Source: Chelativorans sp. ZYF759
GTDB lineage: Bacteria > Pseudomonadota > Alphaproteobacteria > Rhizobiales > Rhizobiaceae
Reading direction: 5' to 3'
Length of the DNA stretch: 64,000 bases
Assembly: GCF_012911015.1 (NCBI RefSeq)
Contig: NZ_WVVV01000011.1
Span: 1-64,000 of the forward strand
Part shown: positions 55,562-63,058 of the stretch, piece after piece
Layout of the letters: the number at the start of each line of letters is the position of its first letter
Numbering within the stretch: the first letter of the stretch is position 1
Translations under genes and position numbers: made by a program
The notes under the pieces: generated by a model
Databases searched by the model: none
The model's input: only the letters and a program-made list of their open reading frames with translations
What the model was told of the DNA's origin: nothing

Positions 55562-56451
55562 CAGTCGGGCCTCCCCATGATGCCCTGCGGGCGCACGGCG
55601 AGCACGGCTACCATGATCACGAAGGTCAGGATGACCGAGTAGGTCGGCAGCAGCGCCTGCCCCCATTGTTCGGTGACGCCGATCAGGATCGCCCCGATGG
55701 CGGTGCCGGGAATGGAGCCCATGCCGCCGACGATCACGACGACGAGGGAGGTCAGCAGGAATTTCACGTCGATGCCGAGCTGCGTTGGCTGAGCCGTGGC
55801 GCCGATGACGCCGCCGAAGCCGGCCAGGGCCGCACCGAGCCCGAAGACGAACACCGCGATGAGCGGCACGTTGATGCCGCAGGCGGCCAGCATCTGCCGG
55901 TCGTCGACGCCGGCGCGCACCATGATGCCCAGCCTGGTCTTGTTGAGCAGCAGCCACAGGCCCACGCCGACGGCCACCGCGACGCCGATCTGGAACACGC
56001 GGAAGGTGGAGTAGCGGCCGACGAAGGGAATCTCCATGGGGCCGAACAGGATGTCGGGCGCGAAGAACTGGAACGGGCTTCCCCCGAAATTGGCGAGCAG
56101 CTGGTCGGCCACGATGATCGAGATGCCGATCGTCACCAGTGCCTGGCGCAGTTCCTGCCCCTGCATCCAGCCCAGGAAGGCCACCTGCATGACGATGCCG
56201 ACGATCGCCGCGGCGGCGATGCCGGCCAGGATGGCGATGTACCAGGCATAGGAATAGGTGGCGTCGTTCATGTAGAGCGGGTCGAAGACCGCGAAGCCGA
56301 CATAGGCGCCGATCAAGTAGAGCGAGCCATGCGCCATGTTGACAGTGCGCATGAGGCCGAAGATCAAGGAAAAACCGCTCGCCACGATGAAATACAGGGC
56401 GGCAAGCGTGAGTCCGTTAAGCGTTACGGTTAACGCATATTGCAGCGACAA
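55561..56451 (-). CDS. Branched-chain-type ABC transporter permease (LivH-like)
   Basis: A 296-aa permease: LTVTLNGLTLAALYFIVASGFSLIFGLMRTVNMAHGSLYLIGAYVGF and GGMGSIPGTAIGAILIGVTEQWGQALLPTYSVILTFVIMVAVLAVRPQGI are typical LivH blocks. The TTG at 56451 follows GGAGGAGACA; an open frame further upstream lacks similarity. First gene of the operon, so its leader region carries the regulatory sequence. It diverges from the shortened TIM-barrel gene by about 160 bp. Confidence 0.9.
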   Translation of the reverse strand: MSLQYALTVTLNGLTLAALYFIVASGFSLIFGLMRTVNMAHGSLYLIGAYVGFAVFDPLYMNDATYSYAWYIAILAGIAAAAIVGIVMQVAFLGWMQGQELRQALVTIGISIIVADQLLANFGGSPFQFFAPDILFGPMEIPFVGRYSTFRVFQIGVAVAVGVGLWLLLNKTRLGIMVRAGVDDRQMLAACGINVPLIAVFVFGLGAALAGFGGVIGATAQPTQLGIDVKFLLTSLVVVIVGGMGSIPGTAIGAILIGVTEQWGQALLPTYSVILTFVIMVAVLAVRPQGIMGRPD

Positions 56452-56464
56452 TGTCTCCTCCCGT

Positions 56465-56485
56465 CGAAAGACTTTACGTCTTTCG
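56465..56485. promoter_or_regulatory. Inverted repeat in the leader of livH
   Basis: CGAAAGAC-TTTAC-GTCTTTCG, perfect 8-bp arms with a 5-nt spacer, 13 nt upstream of the TTG start and its ribosome binding site. Either an operator for the Fis-type regulator at 57301 or a leader hairpin near the ribosome site. Confidence 0.45.
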
Positions 56486-56609
56486 CGAATCCAATTCTTG
56501 TATCGCGATGCGCTGTCCGGGATTCTCGTGGCACGCATCTTTATTGCGACCAAGGTTGCAAACTGGCGGGGCGCTTGCCAGAGCGGATTTTGCCGGTTTA
56601 TGGGTAAGA

Positions 56610-57293
56610 GTGGGTAACAAGGTACGATTTTTGGAAAAGGCGATCCGACTTCTCATCCGCAGCGATCATGTTCCGTCCGCGCCCGGCGAGACATTTGTCT
56701 CCGCGCCGTGGCTCCGCGCCCTGCCCGCTGGCAACCCCGATCTCCTGTCCCTTCTGCCCGTCGCCGATCTCAACGCGGCGGCCTTGCGCCATCTCGACCC
56801 GCCGGTGCGGGGAAGCGACCGCGGCGGTGTCTTCACCGCGCTTGCCATGGTCGACCCGTTCCTGCGTCCGCGCGATGCGGTGGCAAGGCTTCGCCGGGCC
56901 GGGATTTCGGGGGTCGCCAACTTTCCCACCATGCAGATCGTGGATGGCGAGACCGCGCGCGCCTTCGAGGGGGCGGGGGCCCGCACCACGCGCGAAGTCG
57001 AGATGCTCGAAGCCTTCGTGGCCGAGGGATTGCGGACCATCGCATTCGCATGCGGCGCGGACGGCGCGCGGGATGTGGCCCGCACGCGCCCGACCATGAT
57101 GGTGCTGCATCCCGGCGTCGCGCTTTCAGACTGGCGCCAGAGGGCGGCCGGTGCGCTGGCCGTGCAGCGTCTGATCGAACCGTGCCGCGCGGAGGCCGGC
57201 TGCCCCGTTCTCGTCTACCGGCCCGAAGGCTTCGGCAGCGAACTCGACCAGGCCATCGCGGAAGCCGATGGGGAAGCGCGCATCGCGGGGTGA
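56610..57293 (+). CDS. Shortened TIM-barrel paralogue of the PEP-hydrolase family
   Basis: About 227 aa. The GTG start at 56610 is uncertain; a TTG at 56631, preceded by AAGG, is also possible. The core RRAGISGVANFPTMQIVDGETARAFEGAGARTTREVEML aligns with the barrel block of the genes at 49466 and 57301. The N-terminal NSGRYRMAG and C-terminal GGPIxNPED blocks, present in both relatives, are absent. An Ala/Arg-rich body suggests relaxed constraint or a non-catalytic partner. Diverges from livH; convergent with the regulator at 57301. Confidence 0.7.
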   Translation: MGNKVRFLEKAIRLLIRSDHVPSAPGETFVSAPWLRALPAGNPDLLSLLPVADLNAAALRHLDPPVRGSDRGGVFTALAMVDPFLRPRDAVARLRRAGISGVANFPTMQIVDGETARAFEGAGARTTREVEMLEAFVAEGLRTIAFACGADGARDVARTRPTMMVLHPGVALSDWRQRAAGALAVQRLIEPCRAEAGCPVLVYRPEGFGSELDQAIAEADGEARIAG

Positions 57294-57300
57294 ACTGTCG

Positions 57301-59049
57301 TCACTCCAGAAGGCCGTGAAGCCGCATCTTGTTGTAGAGCGTCTTGCGCGAGACGCCGAGGAACTCGGCCGTCTTGCCGCGCCGGAATCGATTTCGGCGC
57401 AAGGCGTCGACGATCCATTCCTTCTCCGCCATGGGCGGCGCGAGGGGCCGCTCGCGGTTTCTGTCCTCGAGCGCCGCCTTGATGTCGGCCGCCCCGATCA
57501 TGCGGGTCTCGCAGGCCACCGCCGCGCGTTCGACGACCCGGCGCAGCTCGCGCGTATTGTCCGGCCAGGAATGCGCGAACAAGGTCCGGATGCCGTCCGC
57601 GGTGATTTCGAGGGGCTCGGCGGCGCGGCCCACCCCGACGGCTTCCAGCACCAGGCGCGCATAGGCCGGAATGTCCTCCGGGCGATCGCGCAGCGCGGGC
57701 ACGTCGATGCGCGAGGCGCCGAAATGATGCGCGAGTTCCGCGATGAGAGCGTCACCGTTGCGCGAAGGCGGCGTCGTGATCGCGACCAGCCTTGCCTGCG
57801 CCTGCACCGGCCGTTCGCCGCCGACCCGCTCGAAGGCGCCACGTTCGAGCAGATCCGCCAGCCGCTTCTGCGTACTTTCGGAAAGATGGTGGGCCTCCTC
57901 CACGACGATGGTGGCGTGAGCGGTCTCCATCGCCCCCGTGCGCCGTACGCGGCCGAAAGATGGTTCGGCACCGAACAGGAACTCCTCGTGGTCCAGCTCG
58001 CTCGTGCGCGCGTTGAAAACGATCGCAGGGCCGCGCCGTTTGCCGAGCGCATGGATGGAGCGCGCCAGCGTCGTGCGTCCGAGCCCGCGCTCGCCCACGA
58101 TCAGCACCGGCAGGCTCGTGCCTGCCAGCCGCACCGCCTGTTCCAGCATGGTGCGGATGGAAGCCGACTGTCCGGCCACGCCGGCCAGTCGCGCGGCATG
58201 GGCGATCTCTTTGCTTTGCGCCTGGTCGGCCTCGCGCAGCACGTTGATCGCCTTGAAGGCGGACGTCACCTGCATCACCGAGAGTTCCAGCGGCAGCCGG
58301 TCGAGTGTCGATCCCCCGACATAGCCGTCCGCCTTGGCGTCGCGGCACACCCGGTACATGTCCTCCGGGTTGACGATCGGGCCGCCCTCGACGAGGCAGA
58401 TCGTCTCGGGGCGCACCTGGCGCACCTGGTGGATGATGCGCCTTGCGCGATCGGCCGCCTCCTCGATGGTGAAGATCTGCGGCACCCCGCGCGAGCCGCC
58501 GGCATTCCAGCCGAAATTGAGGCAGATCACGTCGATCTCGGCATCCAGCATCTGCTGGATCTCGTTGCGCGTCTTGGCATAGCCGAAGGCGACGAGGCCG
58601 CGGCTCTTGGCCTCGCGCAGCATCTGCACCTCGCGCCCGTAGCCGATGCCGGCCTCCTCCAGTGCCTTGCGGAAGCTGCCGTCATAATGCGTCACGGTCG
58701 GAAAGTTGGCCACGCCGTGATAGCCGGCATCCGCCACCTCGCCCATGAAGGCGTCGAGATCGAGCTGGGGGTTGAAGGCGCAGGCCCCGAAGAAGACGGG
58801 GATCGCCACCTGGTCGAGGATTTCCCGGCGCGCGAAAGTGTCGGTGAAGCGGTTGGAATCATCCAGCGGCAGCATGGCCGCGATGGAGGCCGCCCCCATC
58901 ACGCGGTAGCGGCCCGCATTGAGCGCCAGCAGGAAGTCGGCCCCGCCGCGTTCGGCGGCTTCCGCCGTCATGCCGACCCCGATCGCCGCACCCACCAGCG
59001 GCTCGTCGCCGGTCAGCCGTCCTCTCGCGATTTCCTGCAGCAGCCTCAT
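57301..59049 (-). CDS. TIM-barrel/AAA+/Fis-HTH regulator lacking a GAFTGA loop
   Basis: A 582-aa protein. Residues ~15-265 are a PEP-hydrolase-family TIM barrel (LNAGRYRVMGAASIAAML 43-60, VANFPTVTHYDGSFR, VEGGPIVNPEDMYRV). Residues ~290-500 are a sigma54-activator-type AAA+ core with a divergent Walker A (VGERGLGRTTLAR, 318-330) and Walker B (IVVEEAHH). Residues ~541-580 form a Fis-type HTH (RRGKTAEFLGVSRKTLYNKM). Where GAFTGA should stand, the sequence reads FLFGAEPSFGRVRR. It therefore probably does not open sigma54 promoters. It could bind DNA as a repressor or antagonist. Confidence 0.88.
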   Translation of the reverse strand: MRLLQEIARGRLTGDEPLVGAAIGVGMTAEAAERGGADFLLALNAGRYRVMGAASIAAMLPLDDSNRFTDTFARREILDQVAIPVFFGACAFNPQLDLDAFMGEVADAGYHGVANFPTVTHYDGSFRKALEEAGIGYGREVQMLREAKSRGLVAFGYAKTRNEIQQMLDAEIDVICLNFGWNAGGSRGVPQIFTIEEAADRARRIIHQVRQVRPETICLVEGGPIVNPEDMYRVCRDAKADGYVGGSTLDRLPLELSVMQVTSAFKAINVLREADQAQSKEIAHAARLAGVAGQSASIRTMLEQAVRLAGTSLPVLIVGERGLGRTTLARSIHALGKRRGPAIVFNARTSELDHEEFLFGAEPSFGRVRRTGAMETAHATIVVEEAHHLSESTQKRLADLLERGAFERVGGERPVQAQARLVAITTPPSRNGDALIAELAHHFGASRIDVPALRDRPEDIPAYARLVLEAVGVGRAAEPLEITADGIRTLFAHSWPDNTRELRRVVERAAVACETRMIGAADIKAALEDRNRERPLAPPMAEKEWIVDALRRNRFRRGKTAEFLGVSRKTLYNKMRLHGLLE

Positions 59050-59112
59050 GGGCGCGGAGAATGCCGCGCCCTCCTGCGCCCTGCAAGCTCCACCTGGCGG
59101 AAGGCCTTCTGC

Positions 59113-59931
59113 CTAGCAGGCGAGCCCCTGGGCCTCCAGCCGCGCCACCGTCTGCGGCAGGCGTTCCAGTTCCGAGCGCACTTCCAGCACAAGCCGCGGC
59201 TGGCTTTTCACGGCCCGCAGCGCCGAAAAGACGGGCGCCCACAGGATGCAGCCCTCGCCGGGATGCCAGTGCCGGTCGGCGTGGCCGTCGACATCCTGCA
59301 GATGGACGTGGTCGAGCCTGTCTTCCGCCGCGGCGATGAAGTCGACCAGCGGCGGCGCGCCGTAATTCTGGTGGGCGAGCTCCGCATGGCCGGTGTCGAT
59401 GGAAAGCTTGAGGTTCGGGTGATCGATCTCGGCCACGAGGTCGAAACGGTCGGCGGGTGCCGTGTCGTCGATGTTCTCCAGCACGAGCGTGCAGCCGGTC
59501 TCGCTGGCGCGCTCCAGCACGGGCCGCAGGCAATCGGCGCTGGCATCGAAGAGCGATCGCCGGATGTCGGGATAGTTCACATAGTTCAGCGTGTGCCAGA
59601 AATTGAACGGGCTGTGGATCACCATCTGGTTGGCGCCGAGCGCCTCGGCGATCTCCAGGCCCTTGAGGAAGCGGCGCTGGATGATCTCGCGGATATCGCG
59701 ATCCGGATTGGAAAGGTCGAGCCCGAAGAAGGGGCCGTGGATGCCGCGCAGCCCCTGATGCCCGTCGAGCGCCTTGCGATAGGTCTCCACCATCGGCGCC
59801 GTGTCGCCGGCGATCACGTCCGGGAAGACGAAATCCTGGATCTCGATCGTGCGGTCGTGGTCGACGATCCAGTCGCGGAGGATCTCGAAGGTGGCGTATC
59901 GCGTGGCGACACCCAGGCGGGGAAGTTCCAT
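59113..59931 (-). CDS. Sugar-phosphate isomerase/epimerase, xylose-isomerase-like TIM barrel
   Basis: A 272-aa AP-endonuclease-2-fold TIM barrel. The ATG at 59931 begins MELPRLGVATRYATFEILRDW. Metal ligands are the Glu in LVLENIDDTAP, the Asp/His in LSIDTGHAE, the His in HVHLQDVDGH and the later Glu in LVLEVRSELE. First gene downstream of the ABC transporter; it likely acts on the imported sugar. Cys-terminal end CxxC absent; single Cys last. The substrate is unknown. Confidence 0.85.
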   Translation of the reverse strand: MELPRLGVATRYATFEILRDWIVDHDRTIEIQDFVFPDVIAGDTAPMVETYRKALDGHQGLRGIHGPFFGLDLSNPDRDIREIIQRRFLKGLEIAEALGANQMVIHSPFNFWHTLNYVNYPDIRRSLFDASADCLRPVLERASETGCTLVLENIDDTAPADRFDLVAEIDHPNLKLSIDTGHAELAHQNYGAPPLVDFIAAAEDRLDHVHLQDVDGHADRHWHPGEGCILWAPVFSALRAVKSQPRLVLEVRSELERLPQTVARLEAQGLAC

Positions 59932-59951
59932 GTCGATCCTTTCGGGGGAAG

Positions 59952-60815
59952 TTACTTGATTCCGGCGCGCATGAAGCTTTGCACGAATTGGCGCTGGAAC
60001 AGAAGGAACCCGATCAACAAAGGTCCGGAGGTGATCAGCGTCGCCGCGTTGATGATCGACCATTCGATGCCGCTGTCGGTGGTCGCGAAGATCGACAGGC
60101 CCACCGTCAGCGGCCGTGTCTCCACCGAGGAGGTGATGATCAGCGGCCAGAGGAAATTGTTCCAGTGATGCGAGACCGAGACCAGGCCGAAGGCCAGCAT
60201 GGTCGGCTTGGCGAGCGGGACATAGACCCGCCACAGCAGGCCGAGCAGGCTGCAGCCCTCCACTCGCGCCGCCTCGTCCAGCTCCTTGGGCACCGTCTTG
60301 AACGTCTGGCGCAACAGGAAGATCGCGAAGCCGGAGGCGAAATAGGGCAGCCCGATCGCCAGGATCGTGTCGACCAGGCCGAGCGCGCTCATGGTCGCGT
60401 AATTGCGCACCAAAAGGATGTCCGGCATCACCATCAGCTGCAGCAGCACCAGCGCGAACAGGACGTTCTTGCCCGGAAACTCCAGCCGCGCGAAGGCAAA
60501 CGCCGCCAGCGTGCACAGCACCAGCTGCGCCGTCAGCACCATGGTGACGAGCAGGATCGTGTTGAGGAAATAGCGCGCGAAGGGAGCCGCGTTCCAGGCG
60601 CGCACGAAATTGTCCAGCGTCAGCGGCGCGAAGAGCTCGAAACGCGTCTCGTAGGCCGGCGGATGAAAGGCCGTCCAGATCGCATAGGCGAGCGGCAGCA
60701 GCCAGATCAGCGCCAGCGCCCAGGCGCCGGTCACGAACAGCACCCGGTCGAGCCGGATCTCGCGGGCGGCCGCCAGCACGGATGGGTTTTCCCTGTCGAT
60801 CGTCACGCTGGTCAT
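59952..60815 (-). CDS. Carbohydrate ABC transporter permease (UgpE/MalG-type)
   Basis: A 287-aa permease with six helices. The coupling loop EAARVEGCSLLGLLWRVYVPLAKPTMLAFGLVSVSHHWNNFLWPLI is the MalG EAA motif. The ATG at 60815 overlaps the first permease's stop (ATGA). It ends 20 nt before the isomerase gene. Confidence 0.93.
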   Translation of the reverse strand: MTSVTIDRENPSVLAAAREIRLDRVLFVTGAWALALIWLLPLAYAIWTAFHPPAYETRFELFAPLTLDNFVRAWNAAPFARYFLNTILLVTMVLTAQLVLCTLAAFAFARLEFPGKNVLFALVLLQLMVMPDILLVRNYATMSALGLVDTILAIGLPYFASGFAIFLLRQTFKTVPKELDEAARVEGCSLLGLLWRVYVPLAKPTMLAFGLVSVSHHWNNFLWPLIITSSVETRPLTVGLSIFATTDSGIEWSIINAATLITSGPLLIGFLLFQRQFVQSFMRAGIK

Positions 60816-61684
60816 CGGTAGTGCACCCGCCGGTCGAGGAGGAAGAACTGGCCGATGCCGATGATCGCCAGGATAACCACCATCACCACGGTCAGCGTGG
60901 CCGCATAGGCGGTGTCCCAGAAGCGGAAGCCCTGGTCGTAGATGTAGTAAAGCAGCAGCGCTGACGCGTTGTTGGGCCCGCCCTGCGTCATCACGAAGAC
61001 ATGGTCGACCATGCGGAAGGCGTTGATCGTGGCGTTGACCGAGACGAACAAAGTCGTCGGCATGATCAGCGGCCAGGTCACCCGCCAGAAGAATGTCCAG
61101 CGCGACGTGCCTTCGAGCGCGGCCGCCTCGCGCAGGTTCTCGGGGATCGTCTGGAGCGCGGCCAGGAAGAAGATCATGAAGAAGCCGGCCTGGTTCCAGA
61201 CCGTCACCGCCGTGATCGAATAGAGCGCCGTCGATGGCTGGCCGATCCAGTTGACGGGCCTCAGCCCGAACAGCCCGCGGATCTGGTCGAACAGGCCGAA
61301 GCCCGGCAGGTAGAAGAACAGCCAGATATTGGCGACCGCGATGAGCGGCAGCACGGTCGGCGTGAAATAGGCCATCCGCAGGAAGCCGAGCCCCATGATC
61401 CTGCGGTGCACGAACAGCGCCATCCAGAGAGAGATCGCGATCGAGGCGGGAATGGTGATCGCGGCATAGATGAGGTTGTTGGTCATCACCCGCAGGAAGA
61501 CCGGGTCGGCCGTCATCCGCGCGTAATTGTCCCAGCCGACGAAGGTCGACGGGCGGCGCCCGCGCGGCGTCGACCAGAAGCTGTCGATGAAGGTCTGGAC
61601 CGCCGGAATATGGGTGAAGCCGAACAGAAGCACGAGTGCCGGCAGGAGCAGCAGCCAGGCATGGATCCATTCGCGCTTGATCAT
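60812..61684 (-). CDS. Carbohydrate ABC transporter permease (UgpA/MalF-type)
   Basis: A 290-aa permease. The ATG at 61684 (MIKREWIHAWLLLLPALVLLFGF) follows AGGGAACCGCCTGCCG-like sequence. The EAA loop is REAAALEGTSRWTFFWRVTWPLIMPTTLF, and TQGGPNNASALLLYYIYDQGFRFWDTAYAATLTV is the typical C-terminal block. Sixty nucleotides with a stem-loop separate it from the binding-protein gene. Confidence 0.93.
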   Translation of the reverse strand: MIKREWIHAWLLLLPALVLLFGFTHIPAVQTFIDSFWSTPRGRRPSTFVGWDNYARMTADPVFLRVMTNNLIYAAITIPASIAISLWMALFVHRRIMGLGFLRMAYFTPTVLPLIAVANIWLFFYLPGFGLFDQIRGLFGLRPVNWIGQPSTALYSITAVTVWNQAGFFMIFFLAALQTIPENLREAAALEGTSRWTFFWRVTWPLIMPTTLFVSVNATINAFRMVDHVFVMTQGGPNNASALLLYYIYDQGFRFWDTAYAATLTVVMVVILAIIGIGQFFLLDRRVHYR

Positions 61685-61712
61685 CGGCAGGCGGTTCCTT
61701 GAAGGGAGAAGG

Positions 61713-61737
61713 CCGGGGCGGCGTGGCGCCGCCCCGG
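61713..61737 (-). repeat. Intercistronic stem-loop between sugar binding-protein and permease genes
   Basis: CCGGGGCGGCG-TGG-CGCCGCCCCGG, a perfect 11-bp stem with a 3-nt loop and no U-tract. It lies 8 nt after the binding-protein stop. Confidence 0.65.
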
Positions 61738-61744
61738 GAAGCAT

Positions 61745-63031
61745 TTACTGCCGGTAGGGAGCCAGGATGGCGTCGGCCTCGCGCTGGGCATCGGCCAGCG
61801 CCTCGGCAGGGCTCTTGTCGCCAACAACGGCGGCGGCGATGTTGTCGTTGAGGATCTGCGTGACGCGCGGCCCCTCGAAGGTGGCGAGTTCGGCCACCGC
61901 GTATTCGAGCTGGTCGCGGGCGACCAGGGCGCCCGGAACCTCCTGCGCATATTCGCGCATGGCGTCCGTTTCCCAGGTGTCTTCACGCGGGGCCACATAG
62001 CCGGTGGCGATCGACCATTCGGCCGCCTGTTCGGGCGCGGTCGCCCATTTCACGAAGTCGATCGCGGCAAGCACTTCTTCTTCGCTGTGGCCGGAGAAGA
62101 GGTAGAAATTGCCGCCGCCGCTCGGCGCGCCGGGGCGAACCTTGGCCGGCAGCATGCCGACGCCGAATTCGAAGGGCGCATTGTTGCGGATATTGGTCAG
62201 GTTGCCAGTCGTGGTCCAGGCGATGGCGCTCTCGCCATCCATGAAGGCGCGCGGCGTTGCACCCCAGTCGAGGATGCCGGGGGCCATGATCTCGTGCTCG
62301 GTCGACAGCGAGACCAGATATTCGAGCGCCTCGACGACTTCCGGCGTGTCGAAATAGACCTCGGTGCCGGCGTCATTGGCCAGACCGTCCTGCCCGTTGG
62401 CCGCCACCAGGCCGGTGAAGAGCCAGGATGGGAAGCCGGAGGAGGGGATGCGCACGCCCCACTGGGTGACGTTGCCCGCATCGTCGCGGATGGTCAGCTG
62501 CTGGCCCATCTCGACCATCTCGTCCCAGGTGGTGGGCGGCGTCTCGGGGTCGAGGCCGGCCGCCTCGAAGGCTTCCTTGTTCCAGTAGATCACCGGCGTC
62601 GAGCGCTGGAAGGGGATGCCCCAGGTCTTGCCCTCGGTCTGGCTGTTTTTCATGAAGGCGGGGTAGAAGCCACCGATCCAGTTCTCGATCTCGTCCTCGG
62701 AAAGATAGTCGTCCCAGGCCTCGACGATGTCCTCGTCGATCATGGTGAACATGTCGACCGAGAGCAGGATCGCCAGATGCGGCGCGTTGCCGCCACGCGC
62801 CGCCGTGATGGCGCGGGTGGTCGTGTCGGCATAGCTGCCGGTGTAGATGGCGTTGATGTTGACGTCGGGATTCTCGGCCACATAGGCGTCGGTCAGCGCC
62901 TGGATGGTGGCGGCGGCCTCGCCGCCCACGGCGACGGGGAAATAGAATTCAAGGTCCACGGCCAGCGCCGAGGACATCGACAGGGCCAGTGTGGCGGCGC
63001 CGAGGATCGAGGATTTCAGGAAGCGTGTCAT
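61745..63031 (-). CDS. Sugar ABC transporter substrate-binding protein (UgpB-type)
   Basis: A 428-aa periplasmic binding protein of SBP family 1. Signal ILGAATLALSMSSALAVD (cleavage near residue 24); mature LEFYFPVAVGGEAAATIQALTDAY. The FQRSTPVIYWNKEAFEAAGLDPETPPTTWDEMVEM and GAPSGGGNFYLFSGHSEEEVLAAIDFVKW blocks are UgpB-like, the family of glycerol-3-phosphate and oligosaccharide binders. 27 nt after the ATPase gene on the coding strand. Confidence 0.92.
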   Translation of the reverse strand: MTRFLKSSILGAATLALSMSSALAVDLEFYFPVAVGGEAAATIQALTDAYVAENPDVNINAIYTGSYADTTTRAITAARGGNAPHLAILLSVDMFTMIDEDIVEAWDDYLSEDEIENWIGGFYPAFMKNSQTEGKTWGIPFQRSTPVIYWNKEAFEAAGLDPETPPTTWDEMVEMGQQLTIRDDAGNVTQWGVRIPSSGFPSWLFTGLVAANGQDGLANDAGTEVYFDTPEVVEALEYLVSLSTEHEIMAPGILDWGATPRAFMDGESAIAWTTTGNLTNIRNNAPFEFGVGMLPAKVRPGAPSGGGNFYLFSGHSEEEVLAAIDFVKWATAPEQAAEWSIATGYVAPREDTWETDAMREYAQEVPGALVARDQLEYAVAELATFEGPRVTQILNDNIAAAVVGDKSPAEALADAQREADAILAPYRQ

Positions 63032-63058
63032 CGCGTGTTCCTTGATTGACTTGATGGT

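Noticed and set aside
56540-56560. TGGCAC and TTGC elements upstream of the shortened TIM-barrel gene, resembling a sigma54 promoter
   Set aside because: The GG-to-GC distance is 14 bp instead of the required 10, and the adjacent regulator lacks the sigma54 contact loop.
57268-60168. A 966-codon open frame on the plus strand opposite the TIM/AAA regulator and isomerase genes
   Set aside because: It is antisense to well-recognised genes, is rich in Arg/His/Ala/Gly as expected of a GC-rich shadow frame, and shows no motif of its own.
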